Below, in pieces: positions 1 through 9,367 of a stretch of 64,000 bases of DNA (the stretch's first letter is position 1; each line of letters begins with the position of its first letter). The notes under the pieces are model-generated. The model saw only the letters and a program-made list of their open reading frames with translations. It did no database searches and was not told where the DNA came from. The stretch is from Rhodanobacter sp. B05. GTDB lineage: Bacteria; Pseudomonadota; Gammaproteobacteria; Xanthomonadales; Rhodanobacteraceae. The position numbers were made by a program, and so were the translations under genes. The stretch covers positions 372,001 through 436,000 of the forward strand of contig NZ_MUNU01000015.1 in the NCBI RefSeq assembly GCF_002001085.1, given 5' to 3'.

Positions 1-101
1 TAGCAGCAAGCCGGTTGTGCCCGGACCCGGCGCGGCGGACGCGGGTCCGGTTCGCCAGGAAGGCGCGAAGCCCGCCATCTTTTCCGCATCGAGGGTGTGT
101 G

Positions 102-944
102 ATGAACATGCGTCGCTGGTTTTCCATGCTGGTTCTTGTCCTGTCGCTCGGCACGGCCGGCGCCGGCGTCGCGGCCGCCACGCCGCTTCGCGTGATGACC
201 TTCAACGTCCGCGTGCCGGTCGACACCGGCATGAACGCCTGGGTGAACCGGCGCGACCTGATGGTCCAGGTGATCAAGGCGGAGCATCCGGACGTGCTAG
301 GCACGCAGGAACTGACCGAAGAGCAGGGCGAGTATCTCGCCGCGCATCTTCCCGGCTACGCCTGGTTCGGGCAGGGCAGGGAGGGCGGCACCAAGGGTGA
401 GCACATGGGCGTGTTCTATCGCACGGATCGCTTGAAGGTGCTGCGCTCCGGCGATTTCTGGCTCTCCGATACGCCACAGGTGCCCGGCAGCCGGACCTGG
501 GGCCAGCCGTATCCGCGCATGGTGACCTGGGCGCGGTTTCGCCTGCGCGACGGCGGCGGCACCTTCGACTACTTCAATACCCACTTCCCCTACCTGCCCC
601 AGGATGTCCGCCCGCGCATGCTGAGCGCGGACGAGATCCTGCAGCGGATCGGCAAGTTGCCACCCGGCGCGCGCGTGATCCTGGCCGGCGATTTCAATTG
701 CGCTCCGGATACGCCAGTCCACGCGAAACTGACGGCGAACCTGCACGATGCATGGATGCAGGCGGGTTCGCACTCGGGCCCGGCAAAGACGTTCCACAAT
801 TTCACGGGCAATCCCGACCAGCGCATCGACTGGATCCTGACGCGTGGTTTCAAGGCACTCGCGGTGCGCACGGTCACCACCCACGACGGTGCGCGCTACC
901 CGTCCGACCACTTTCCGGTCGTGGCCGATCTGGTGCGGCCATAG
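102..944 (+). CDS. Secreted endonuclease/exonuclease/phosphatase (EEP) family hydrolase
   Basis: A 280-residue protein with an N-terminal signal peptide (MNMRRWFSMLVLVLSLG, then Ala-rich to about residue 26), so it probably works in the periplasm or outside the cell. Conserved EEP-fold elements are visible in order: TFNVRV, the Mg-binding glutamate in GTQELTEEQ, the catalytic GDFNCAPDTP, and the C-terminal SDHFPVVADL with its Asp-His pair. The family hydrolyses phosphodiester or phosphomonoester bonds in nucleic acids, phospholipids or inositol phosphates; the substrate cannot be read from sequence. The ATG at 102 is chosen over the upstream in-frame ATG at 15 because the signal peptide begins there. 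It is convergent with the M24 peptidase gene. Confidence 0.85.
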   Translation: MNMRRWFSMLVLVLSLGTAGAGVAAATPLRVMTFNVRVPVDTGMNAWVNRRDLMVQVIKAEHPDVLGTQELTEEQGEYLAAHLPGYAWFGQGREGGTKGEHMGVFYRTDRLKVLRSGDFWLSDTPQVPGSRTWGQPYPRMVTWARFRLRDGGGTFDYFNTHFPYLPQDVRPRMLSADEILQRIGKLPPGARVILAGDFNCAPDTPVHAKLTANLHDAWMQAGSHSGPAKTFHNFTGNPDQRIDWILTRGFKALAVRTVTTHDGARYPSDHFPVVADLVRP

Positions 945-1020
945 GGTTCGCGACGGCCCGCCTCGGTCATCGTGCGATCAGGGCAGTGGCGGCATGAGCG
1001 GCAGCGATCTGCCCAGGCTC

Positions 1021-2313
1021 CTAAGCGAAGGGTTGCTCGATCGACGGACTCTGCGGCGTGAACCAGTGCGCGCCATCGGCGCCGATGTGCATGTCGTCTT
1101 CCAGACGCACGCCGAATTCGCCGGGGATGTAGATGCCCGGCTCGTCGCTGAAGGTCATGCCCGGCTCGATTCGACGCGTATTGCCCTGCACCAGGTAATA
1201 CCACTCATGCATGTCCATGCCGATGCCATGGCCGAGGCGATGGCTGAAGTACTTGTAGCCGGGACCGTAGCCGCCATCGGTGATGACCTTGCGCGCCGCG
1301 GCATCGACCGATTCCATGCTGGCGCCCGGGTGCGCAGCCGCAAGCGCGGCCTGCTGCGCCTTGCGCACGATATCGAAGACGCGCTTCATCTTGTCGCCGG
1401 CCTTGCCCAGCACGAAGGTGCGGGTGATGTCGCTCTGATAGCCGCCGACCTTGCAGCCGTCGTCCAGCATGATCACGGTGCCTTCGCTGATGTGCTGCGG
1501 CAAGGGCGAGCCGTGCGGCGAGGCGGTGAATGCGCCGACGTTGATGCTCACTTCGCCACGCAGGCCCTGACGCGCGTAGGCCGCGTCGACCAGATCGGAT
1601 ATGCGCTGCTGGGTCATGCCCGGTTCCAGCGCCTTCCACACGGCGTGGTAAACCGCCAGGGTGGCGTCGTTGGCCAGTTGCATCAACGCCAGTTCGGCCG
1701 GGCTCTTGATCGAACGGCAGCCGGCGGTGACCGGCGTGGCGCTGACCAGGGTCGCGTGCGGCGCGGCCCGGGCGATGCCGAACTGCGTGGCCGAGCGCAG
1801 CTGCTCCTCGATGCCCAGCGTGCCGGTGGACTGGTGCCATTCGGCGAGGACGCCCGCGATCATGCGGTAGGGGTCTTCGTTTTCCTGCCAGGTGCGCACG
1901 TCCTTCTTGCCGAAGGTGATCTGCTGCAGCGTGCGCTCGCGCTCGAACGCCGGCGTGATGAAAACCGGATCACCGGACCTGGGCAGCAGCATGCCGGTGG
2001 TGCGCTCGCTGACCCACCAGTCGATGCCGGTGAAATATTCCAGCGAGGTGCCCCCGCCCATGAAGACGGCATCCATCTTGTGTTCCGTCATCAGCCGCTG
2101 CGCCTTGCGCAGCCGGCTCTCGTGCTCGACATTGGTGATCGGCACCGCGAGTGGCGCCACCGGTTTCAGGGCCATGATCGAGGGCGGCAATTCCGCAGCG
2201 CCCTCGCGCGCCCGTGCGACGCCGCTACCCAGCAGCGGCAGCGCCGCCGCACCCAGGGCGGTGGCCTGCAGGAAGCGACGCCGGTCTGGCCGCACGGTCT
2301 CGTCGATCGTCAT
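1021..2313 (-). CDS. Tat-exported M24 family metallopeptidase (Xaa-Pro aminopeptidase-like)
   Basis: 430 residues. The N-terminus has a twin-arginine signal (RRRFLQATALG followed by an Ala/Leu stretch and VARA), so export in folded form is expected. The C-terminal half is a pita-bread M24 domain: metal ligands are visible in MLDDGCKVGGYQSDITRTF (two Asp), GHGIGMDMHEW (His), FSDEPGIYIPG (Glu) and VRLEDD (Glu). The preceding region resembles the creatinase/prolidase N-terminal domain. Family members cleave X-Pro bonds or hydrolyse creatine-like amides. The start at 2313 is chosen because AGGGAG lies just upstream and the Tat motif then begins at about residue 10. Substrate unknown. Confidence 0.88.
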   Translation of the reverse strand: MTIDETVRPDRRRFLQATALGAAALPLLGSGVARAREGAAELPPSIMALKPVAPLAVPITNVEHESRLRKAQRLMTEHKMDAVFMGGGTSLEYFTGIDWWVSERTTGMLLPRSGDPVFITPAFERERTLQQITFGKKDVRTWQENEDPYRMIAGVLAEWHQSTGTLGIEEQLRSATQFGIARAAPHATLVSATPVTAGCRSIKSPAELALMQLANDATLAVYHAVWKALEPGMTQQRISDLVDAAYARQGLRGEVSINVGAFTASPHGSPLPQHISEGTVIMLDDGCKVGGYQSDITRTFVLGKAGDKMKRVFDIVRKAQQAALAAAHPGASMESVDAAARKVITDGGYGPGYKYFSHRLGHGIGMDMHEWYYLVQGNTRRIEPGMTFSDEPGIYIPGEFGVRLEDDMHIGADGAHWFTPQSPSIEQPFA

Positions 2314-2482
2314 GGGTGGCTCCCTGGATGTGAGGAAAGGCATTCTTGCACCAAAGAATGCGCCGGGCCCCGGATCGGGCCCCGGCATCCACCGAATGCC
2401 CGTCGGTCGACTCCATGCTGATCGACTGATCGGCCCGACTCGGGCGGTCGGCTGCTTGCCGGATTGATCGGCCCGGCCTCTT

Positions 2483-4489
2483 TCAGGTCGTCGCCAGGAA
2501 CGGTGGCAGAGGGCAGTGCAGGCAGGCGCAGATCAGCCGCAGCAATTCGGCTTCCTCGATCGTCACGCGGCCGTCAGCCAGCACCACCGTGGCCAATCCC
2601 TCCACGGCCAGTTCCTTGTCGATCGGGCGCAGCCCATCGAGTCGCTGCAGCAGCGGGTCGAGCGAGGTTTGCCAGGCCGGCGCCACGGCGTAGTCGAGGC
2701 CATGGTCAGGCAGCACCTGGTCCATCGCCTGCTGCCAGGCCCGACGCGCGGCGACGCCGTCATCGCTGCCCCTTCCGGCCAGGATCGCGCACAGCGTGGC
2801 GAAGTCGGCACGCTGGTCGAACAGGCGGCCCGGGCCGGCGGTGCTTGCGCCGGCGGGTCGGGCCGCTTCGTCGAGGTAGATGCGCACCATTCGCACCAGG
2901 CAGTACTCGTAAAGGTCGACGCCTCCATCGATGCGCACCAGCGCATCCATGGTCTGCAGCAGGGTCGGTGCCTGCGCTGGCGGCAGGCGACGCAGCCGTG
3001 GCAGCGCGAGCTGGAGCAGGGGCAGGCGGGCCATCGGCGCCAGCTGGCCGGCGGCATCCAGCAAGGTCTCGACCCGCGCGCGCATCGCCGTGCCCTGATC
3101 CTGTTCGATGCGTTGCAACTGGGTGGCGCGCTGCGCCGAGGGAGTCGCGATGGTCAGGCTCAGCACCAGGGCAGGTGCGTCGTCGAGGCTTGCGGCGGCA
3201 TCTCGAAGCGCGGCAGGAATCGCTTGCAACAGGTTGCCGGCGGCCGTCGTGGCGGCCTCGCCCGGATGCCCGACGCTGGCGGTCAGCATCGAAGGCGTCG
3301 CCACCCGTGGAACATCCGCAGCGGGCACCTCGGCACGGGCGTGCACGGTCGGCGGCACGCTCGTGGCAGGAGCGAAACCGGCAATCGAGACACCGCGGCC
3401 GTCCGGGTCGGTGGCTTGCACCGGCTCCTGCCAGGCCTCGCTGACGTGCTTGATGTCCTGTTCGCGGTAGGGCATCCCGAGCGCACGAATGCGCGTGGGC
3501 ACCGGCGGATGCGCCGCCAGCAGCCGCGACCAGCGCCCGCCTTCGCCGAACAGCATGTGGGCGATTTCGTTGCTGTCGACGTTGTTCAGTTGCGAGCCTT
3601 CGGCGAGCGCCTGGATCTTGCGCAGGGCGCCGACGATGCCCAGCTGCTCCCGGGTGAACTGCACCGCGGCGGCGTCGGCAAGGAACTCGCGCGAGCGCGA
3701 CACCGCGGCCTGGACCAGTCGGCCGGCAAGATGCCCGATGGAGCCGACGCACAGCATCATCAGGCCGAGGCTGATCTGGCCCAGAACGTAACCCCGGCGA
3801 TTGCCGTCAGAGTTGCCGGCGAGCAGCGAGCGTCCGGTGGATGCGACGAAGACCACGCCGGCGAGCAGGCCGACAAGGCGTATGTTGAGGCGCATGTCGC
3901 CGTGCACGATGTGACTGAACTCGTGCGCGATGACCCCTTGCAGTTCGTCGCGCGCGAGCTTTTCCAGGCAGCCGTTGGTGACGCAGATGGCGGCATCGGC
4001 CGTGCCGTGGCCGGCGGCAAACGCATTGATGCCCGCTTCGTGCTCAAGCAGAAAGACGTCGGGCACGGGTACCGATGCGGCGATCGCCATTTCCTGCACG
4101 ATGTTGTTCAGCCGGCGGTGCACCGGATCGGTCGTGTCGGGGGCGATCTCGAGCGCGCCGATGCCCTGCATCACCACCCTGCCGCCATCGGCCAGCTCGC
4201 GTATGCGCGACCACGAAACCCAGGCCATCACGGCGACGATGACCGCGCCGACGCAGATCAGGGTCCTTGCGTGCGGCCATGGCGAATAGCCGAAATAGGC
4301 GAGCCCGTAGAAATGCATGAAGGCATACTTGCCCAGCGCCAGCGCGCCCAGCAGCATGGCCACCACGGACGCCACGGCAACGGCGAACAGCACCAGCATG
4401 CGTCGCGTCGCGCGCTGCGCGCTGTCCTGCCGCCCGAAGAAATCCGTCGGCGACCGGCCGCTTGGCGGCCCGCCGAATTGTGCTGACAT
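2483..4489 (-). CDS. M48 family membrane zinc metallopeptidase with C-terminal TerB-like tail
   Basis: 668 residues starting at the ATG at 4489, which has GGGAAGC upstream. Two hydrophobic segments lie near residues 30-55 and 75-95, then the M48 catalytic domain with zinc site VIAHEFSHIVHGD (His189-Glu190, His193) and the third ligand in SREFLADAAAV. This is HtpX-like topology, and HtpX-type enzymes degrade damaged membrane proteins. Unlike HtpX (about 290 residues), about 300 residues follow the protease core: a low-complexity linker and then an alpha-helical region ending in VVLADGRVTIEEAELLRLIC, which looks like a TerB/tellurite-resistance-type acidic helix pair. The tail assignment is tentative. 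Confidence 0.85.
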   Translation of the reverse strand: MSAQFGGPPSGRSPTDFFGRQDSAQRATRRMLVLFAVAVASVVAMLLGALALGKYAFMHFYGLAYFGYSPWPHARTLICVGAVIVAVMAWVSWSRIRELADGGRVVMQGIGALEIAPDTTDPVHRRLNNIVQEMAIAASVPVPDVFLLEHEAGINAFAAGHGTADAAICVTNGCLEKLARDELQGVIAHEFSHIVHGDMRLNIRLVGLLAGVVFVASTGRSLLAGNSDGNRRGYVLGQISLGLMMLCVGSIGHLAGRLVQAAVSRSREFLADAAAVQFTREQLGIVGALRKIQALAEGSQLNNVDSNEIAHMLFGEGGRWSRLLAAHPPVPTRIRALGMPYREQDIKHVSEAWQEPVQATDPDGRGVSIAGFAPATSVPPTVHARAEVPAADVPRVATPSMLTASVGHPGEAATTAAGNLLQAIPAALRDAAASLDDAPALVLSLTIATPSAQRATQLQRIEQDQGTAMRARVETLLDAAGQLAPMARLPLLQLALPRLRRLPPAQAPTLLQTMDALVRIDGGVDLYEYCLVRMVRIYLDEAARPAGASTAGPGRLFDQRADFATLCAILAGRGSDDGVAARRAWQQAMDQVLPDHGLDYAVAPAWQTSLDPLLQRLDGLRPIDKELAVEGLATVVLADGRVTIEEAELLRLICACLHCPLPPFLATT

Positions 4490-4648
4490 GCTCAGCTTCC
4501 CCTGTACGCCAATGCGCATGGATGATGAGTCCATCCCGGGGTGGGTGCAATACGCGAGAAGGCGCGCGAGCCGCGCCCCGACGGGAGAGGGCGGGCGTCA
4601 TGCTGGCGGAAGCGAGGTGGGGCCGTCGGTTTTTCGGTGGCCCCCGAT

Positions 4649-5380
4649 TCAACCCGCGGCATCGCCATCGATCGGCTTTTGCGCCGTGATCAGCATGGTC
4701 GGCATCCATGGACCGCCCCACCACATGCGCCAGCCCAGGCTGCGACGCTCGACCCGCGCGCCGAGCGCGCTCAGCCGCTGCCGGTACTGACGACTCCGGG
4801 AAATGTCGGCGATCAGCAGCCTTCCACCGGGGCGCAGCACGCGCCAGGCCTCGTCGATGGCGCGCTCGCGACCGGCCGTGGCGCTGATATTGTGGATCGC
4901 CACGTTGGAGACCACCACGTCGAAGCTGGCATCGGCGAATGGCAGCTCGCGCATGTCGGCGGTCTTCAGCTCGATGCGCTCGGCGACGCCTTCCGCTTCG
5001 GCGTTGCGGGTGGCCACCCGGATGTCATTGCCCGACTGATCCTTGCTGCTCCAGATGTCGACGCCGGTAGCGCAACCTCGCGGTACGTATGCGGCGGCCA
5101 TCAGCAGGATCGCACCGCGGCCACAGCCGAGGTCGAGGACCTGTTCGTCGCCACGCCAGGCCTGCGCGTCGAGCAGATCCCGCCATGCCGCGAACTTGCC
5201 GCGCAAGGTGGTGTGCAGGTAGAGCGTGAGGAGGAAAACCAGAAGGACAGCAGTGATCCACAGTCCATGCATGTGCGCGAACACCATCAGCCCCAGGCAA
5301 ACCAGCAAGCCTGCGGCCGTGAGCAAGGGCACGTAAGGCGCATCGACGCCGTAATGCCCACGGCGTGGTGAAGTGGTCAT
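4649..5380 (-). CDS. Membrane-anchored class I SAM-dependent methyltransferase
   Basis: 243 residues from the ATG at 5380 (GAGGGGAAAC upstream). Two adjacent hydrophobic segments cover about residues 14-60, followed by a class I Rossmann methyltransferase: motif I VLDLGCGRGAILL, an acidic residue after strand 2 in TGVDIW, DMRELPFADASFDVVVSN (motif II/post-II) and VLRPGGRLLIADI (motif III). This is Methyltransf_11-like. The N-terminal membrane hairpin suggests that the active site sits on the inner face of the inner membrane, perhaps on a lipid or quinone-like substrate, which is inference. Divergent from the serine hydrolase gene, with a 245-bp shared upstream region. Confidence 0.82.
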   Translation of the reverse strand: MTTSPRRGHYGVDAPYVPLLTAAGLLVCLGLMVFAHMHGLWITAVLLVFLLTLYLHTTLRGKFAAWRDLLDAQAWRGDEQVLDLGCGRGAILLMAAAYVPRGCATGVDIWSSKDQSGNDIRVATRNAEAEGVAERIELKTADMRELPFADASFDVVVSNVAIHNISATAGRERAIDEAWRVLRPGGRLLIADISRSRQYRQRLSALGARVERRSLGWRMWWGGPWMPTMLITAQKPIDGDAAG

Positions 5381-5625
5381 GTTTCCCCTCGTGGTGTTGC
5401 CTGATGTCGTGTTTTCCGTTTGGCGTGAACCGCGGCGGCAGTGACGCTTGTCATGCAAAAAACCTGCAGCGTCGATGCCGTTCGCCACACCTGTCTGCCC
5501 GGACGTTCTAGAATGATGCGGTTTCCGCATGCGTGGACGGTTTCCGCGTGCGGCTTGCCTGCAATCCGTGTCGCCCTGGCCCAGGGCGCATGCCAGGCTA
5601 TATGCCATCGGGCATCGGGAGTTCC

Positions 5626-6810
5626 ATGCGTTCGATCATCTGCCTGCGTCTGCTCACCACCCTTTTGTGCCTGGTCGTGTCGCTGCCACTGCCGGCCAGG
5701 GATTCATCCAGCGTGGGCCAGCAGCGCGAAGACGTGCTGTTCTGGACGCAGGCGCAACGCACGGCGCGCTTCTCGCGCATGTACCGGATATTTCCCGCCG
5801 ATCGCGTGGCGCATGGCGCGCACGTCCAAGCCTTGCCGCAGGGCAGGGCGCTGACGCCGAAGTGGGAGGACGGCTCCACCACGCTGGCCGGCTACATGAC
5901 GCAACACCACCTGGCCGGCGTGATGGTGCTGCAGCATGGCCGCATCCGTTTGCAGCGGTATGCGCCGGGGTTCGGTCCGCAGCAGCGCTGGACCTCGTTC
6001 TCGGTCGCCAAGTCGGTTACCTCCGCTTTGCTGGGTATCGCCCTGCGCCGGGGCGACATCCACAGCATGCATGACACGCTGGATACCTATATTCCGCAGT
6101 TGCGCGGCACAGCCTACGCCAAGGTCACTGTGGAGCAACTGCTGACGATGACGTCCGGCGTGCGCTGGAATGAGGATTACGCCGACCCGCATTCCGATGT
6201 GGCGCAGATGTATCGGAGCAAATGCGAAAATGGCCAGCCGCACGTGATCTCGTATCTGGCGAAGTTGCCGCGCGCGTATCCCGCCGGCACGCACTGGAAC
6301 TACAACACCGCCGAGACCGACCTGCTCGGCATCCTGGTCCAGCGCGCCACCGGCCAATCGCTGGCGAGCTATCTGTCGCAGACGATCTGGAAGCCGTACG
6401 GCATGGCGTCGGATGCCTACTGGCTGAAGGACGAATGCGACGGCAGCGACACCGGCGGCAGCGGCCTGTCCGCCACGCTTGTCGACTATGCCCGGATCGG
6501 GCAGTTCATGCTCGATGGCGGACGCATCGACGGCAAACAGGTGATCGCCGACGCATGGATGCGCGGCGCCCTGCGTCACCAGCAGGACGTGGACGATCCC
6601 GGTCGCGGTTACGGTTACCTGTGGTGGACCGATGCCGACGGCAGCTATGCGGCGATCGGCATCTTCGGCCAGCTGGTCTATGTCGATCCGGCGCGGCAAC
6701 TGGTCATCGTGCAGGTGGGTGCGTGGCCGCAGGCGACGTCGAAGGCCTTGATGGCAGCGCGCCAGGCCTTCGTCGCCGCCGTCAAGCGCGGGGCAGACGC
6801 GGCGCCTTGA
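5626..6810 (+). CDS. Secreted beta-lactamase-fold serine hydrolase (class C/EstB-like)
   Basis: 394 residues from the ATG at 5626 (GGGAG upstream). The signal peptide MRSIICLRLLTTLLCLVVSL ends near residue 26. The catalytic SxxK tetrad is in FSVAKSVTSALLG (Ser126, Lys129), the second motif is the tyrosine of HWNYNTAETDLLG (Tyr226), and the C-terminal YGYLWWTDADGSYAAIGIFG corresponds to the third motif region. This architecture is shared by class C beta-lactamases, DD-peptidases and EstB-type esterases. The relaxed second motif (YNT) and general sequence favour an esterase or peptidase rather than a true beta-lactamase. It is a single-gene unit. Confidence 0.85.
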   Translation: MRSIICLRLLTTLLCLVVSLPLPARDSSSVGQQREDVLFWTQAQRTARFSRMYRIFPADRVAHGAHVQALPQGRALTPKWEDGSTTLAGYMTQHHLAGVMVLQHGRIRLQRYAPGFGPQQRWTSFSVAKSVTSALLGIALRRGDIHSMHDTLDTYIPQLRGTAYAKVTVEQLLTMTSGVRWNEDYADPHSDVAQMYRSKCENGQPHVISYLAKLPRAYPAGTHWNYNTAETDLLGILVQRATGQSLASYLSQTIWKPYGMASDAYWLKDECDGSDTGGSGLSATLVDYARIGQFMLDGGRIDGKQVIADAWMRGALRHQQDVDDPGRGYGYLWWTDADGSYAAIGIFGQLVYVDPARQLVIVQVGAWPQATSKALMAARQAFVAAVKRGADAAP

Positions 6811-6831
6811 GCCGCTGTCCCGGCCTTTCGT

Positions 6832-7728
6832 TCAGCGCCGCACGGCCAGCACGCCATCGAGAGCAAGCTGCGCCGTGAAGCCGGCTTGCTCCAGACGCTT
6901 CGCCACTTCGCGCGGCACGTCGCGCCCACTGGTCAGCTTGTTCGGGCTGCCGGTGTAGTGGAACATCCGTCCGCCGCGACGCAGCACCCGCGCCAGCTGG
7001 CCGTAGAACGCCTGCGAGTACAGCTCGCCGGCGATGCCGAAACGGGGCGGGTCGTGCAGCAGCGCATCGATCGAGGCGTCGGCGATCTGCGTGATCGCCT
7101 GCGCCACGTCGGCATGCTCCAACTGCAGCCGGCCGCCGCTGGTGGCCGCGCCGGGATCCGGCGACCACGGGTTGAGCGTGCGCAACCACAGCACGTTGGC
7201 ATTCTTCTCGAACGACTGGATGCGCGCCACGCCGGCCTCCAGGCAACACGCGGCGAAATAGCCGAGCCCGCCGCAGGTGTCGAGCACCACCCTGCCGCGC
7301 GGCTCGACCAGCGCCACCTTGCGTCGCGCATCCTCGAGCGGCGACTCCTTCGACGTCGGCAACATCTTGATGCCATCGATCTCGAACGTGGGCGCGCCCC
7401 ATTCGGTCGGCACCAGCTTGATCAGCGAACCGGCGAAGCGGGCCACCGGCGCGAATTCGTCGCCGTCCCAATGATAGATCGTGCGGTCCTTCAGCCCGGA
7501 CGGATACGGGTAGCTGTGGTCGCGCCAACGCCAGACATCCGCTTCGAACGCGGCAGTGTCGATCGAGCGGCCAAGATCCAGCGAACCGGTCCATGTACCT
7601 GCGCCGGCATCACGCGCAGCCAGCAAGGCCTCGGCGTCGGGGCGCGCGAACAGGGGGCCGGAATAGTGCGACACGGATGGCAACTCCAGGATGGGTGATG
7701 CGCGCAGCGCGTGGTCGGGGCGCAACAT
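6832..7728 (-). CDS. Class I SAM-dependent methyltransferase
   Basis: 298 residues from the ATG at 7728, preceded by GGAGC; a GTG at 7743 is an alternative. The C-terminal half contains VVLDTCGGLGYFAACCLEAG (SAM-binding loop), ARIQSFEKNAN (acidic end of strand 2) and ALLHDPPRFG, a DPP motif like those of base-modifying methyltransferases, followed by RVLRRGGRMFHY. The N-terminal 120 residues have no domain that I recognise. Target unknown; a nucleic-acid base or small molecule is plausible from the DPP motif. The gene is the last of a run of minus-strand genes behind the GMC oxidoreductase, separated by about 70 bp. Confidence 0.75.
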   Translation of the reverse strand: MLRPDHALRASPILELPSVSHYSGPLFARPDAEALLAARDAGAGTWTGSLDLGRSIDTAAFEADVWRWRDHSYPYPSGLKDRTIYHWDGDEFAPVARFAGSLIKLVPTEWGAPTFEIDGIKMLPTSKESPLEDARRKVALVEPRGRVVLDTCGGLGYFAACCLEAGVARIQSFEKNANVLWLRTLNPWSPDPGAATSGGRLQLEHADVAQAITQIADASIDALLHDPPRFGIAGELYSQAFYGQLARVLRRGGRMFHYTGSPNKLTSGRDVPREVAKRLEQAGFTAQLALDGVLAVRR

Positions 7729-7798
7729 CGTAGCTCCGATCACCGGCCCTCGGTGCGGACGAGCGACGGGTTCCGGCGCCGCGTGTCACGTGTTCGAT

Positions 7799-9361
7799 CT
7801 ACAGCCGCGCCTTGATCCGGTCGGCCACGCGCAGGGCGTTGGCGATGATGGTCAGGGTCGGGTTCACTGCGCCGATCGAGGGGAAGAAGCTGGCGTCGGT
7901 TAGGTACAGGTTGTCGAGCTCGTGCGCCTTGCAGTCCAGGTCGAGCACGGAGCTGGTCGGGTCGGTGCCGAAGCGTGCCGTGCCGGCCTGGTGCGCGGTG
8001 CCGCCGATCGGGATGTTCTTGCCCAGGTACAGGTGGCGTTCGAGCAGCACCGGATGCGCCCCGATCCTGTCCAGCATCTGCTCCAGCTTTTTCTTCAGGC
8101 GCTGGTGCGCCTCCATGTTGTTCTCGGTGAGTTCGAGGGTCACCTTGTCGCCGTCGTAACGGATGCGGTTCTCTGCACGCGGCAGGTCTTCGCTGGAGAG
8201 CCAGAAATCCATCGAGTGGCGGGCCATCTGTTCGAACGGCATCTTCGGCAACCACTCCAGCCACGACGGCAGCGCTTCGCCGCGGATCTGCGCCTCCTGC
8301 GACTTCGCGCACATCTGCATCAGGCCCAGCGGGTAGTCCCAGTCGTCACTGCCGAAGTACCAGTCGCTCACCGCCAGCGTCTTCTGGAACACGGTGTCGT
8401 TCGGCTCGCGCAGCAACGCCATCAGGATCGACTGGTTGTGCCGCATGTAGTTGCGCCCGACCTGGTCCGAGCCATTGGCCAGGCCGTGCGGATGCCTGTC
8501 GTTGGCCGAGCGCAACAACAGCAGCGCCGAGGACAGCGCGCCGCAGGCGACGACCACAATGTCGGCGCTGTAGCGTTCCCGTTCGCCATTGCGGGTGACG
8601 TTGACCGCGGAAACGGTCTTGCCCGAGGCGTCGGTTTCCAGTGTGGACACATAGGCGCCGGTGAGCAGGGTGAGGTTGGGGTGTGCCCTCAGGGCCGGGT
8701 CGACGCACATCACCTGGGCGTCGGCCTTGCCATTGAGCGGGGACGGGTAGCCGTCGAAGAATGGCGTGCGGATGCAGATGCTGTCGGGCAGGGTCTTGCC
8801 GTCTTTCTCGTCGAGCAGGATGCCCATCGGCAGGTGGAATGGATGCAAGCCGTCGCTTTGCAGACTGTCGTGCAATGCCTGCACGCGCGGCTCGTGCGAC
8901 ACCGGAGGGTACGGGAACGGACCGCTGGACCACGGCTCGTTCGGGTCCTCGCCACGCTGGCCGTGCACGTGGAACAATTTCTCGGCCTCGGCGTACCAGG
9001 GCTCGAAGGCGTCGTACTTGAGCGGCCACGCCGGGGAGATGCCGTCCTTGTGCGCAATCTCGTCGAAGTCGCGCTCGCGCAGACGGAACAGCGCGGCGCC
9101 GTACATCTTGGAATTGCCGCCCACGAAGTAATGCAGGCCGGGCTGAAAGGTCTTGCCGTCCTTGCCGTACCAGGTCTCCTTCGTCTGGTACATGCCTTCG
9201 ACGAAGATCTTCTGCGAATCCCAGTTGTCCACCGAGCGTGGCAGGTAGTCGCCGCGCTCCAGCAGCAGGATCTTCTTGCCGGTGGGCGCGAGCCGCTGTG
9301 CCAGCGAAGCGCCGCCGGGGCCACTGCCGATGACGATGAGGTCGTAGTGGTTGTCGGGCAT
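7799..9361 (-). CDS. GMC family FAD-dependent oxidoreductase
   Basis: 520 residues. The N-terminus carries the FAD dinucleotide-binding motif VIGSGPGGASLAQRLA with the ribose-binding acid in LLLERGDY. The C-terminus has the GMC signature region GTAHQAGTARFGTDP and SIGAVNPTLTIIANALRVAD, with the His/Asn pair used for proton abstraction from an alcohol. Family members oxidise sugars, alcohols or sterols. No Tat signal is visible, so it is predicted cytoplasmic unless it is hitch-hiking with a partner. The ATG lies 6 bp after the stop of the upstream SDR gene, so the two are very likely cotranscribed and may act on the same sugar or polyol. Confidence 0.88.
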   Translation of the reverse strand: MPDNHYDLIVIGSGPGGASLAQRLAPTGKKILLLERGDYLPRSVDNWDSQKIFVEGMYQTKETWYGKDGKTFQPGLHYFVGGNSKMYGAALFRLRERDFDEIAHKDGISPAWPLKYDAFEPWYAEAEKLFHVHGQRGEDPNEPWSSGPFPYPPVSHEPRVQALHDSLQSDGLHPFHLPMGILLDEKDGKTLPDSICIRTPFFDGYPSPLNGKADAQVMCVDPALRAHPNLTLLTGAYVSTLETDASGKTVSAVNVTRNGERERYSADIVVVACGALSSALLLLRSANDRHPHGLANGSDQVGRNYMRHNQSILMALLREPNDTVFQKTLAVSDWYFGSDDWDYPLGLMQMCAKSQEAQIRGEALPSWLEWLPKMPFEQMARHSMDFWLSSEDLPRAENRIRYDGDKVTLELTENNMEAHQRLKKKLEQMLDRIGAHPVLLERHLYLGKNIPIGGTAHQAGTARFGTDPTSSVLDLDCKAHELDNLYLTDASFFPSIGAVNPTLTIIANALRVADRIKARL

Positions 9362-9367
9362 GCCGGC

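Noticed and set aside
5626..6810. Antibiotic beta-lactamase
   Set aside because: SxxK is present, but the second and third motifs are relaxed and fit EstB-type esterases or DD-peptidase-like hydrolases better.
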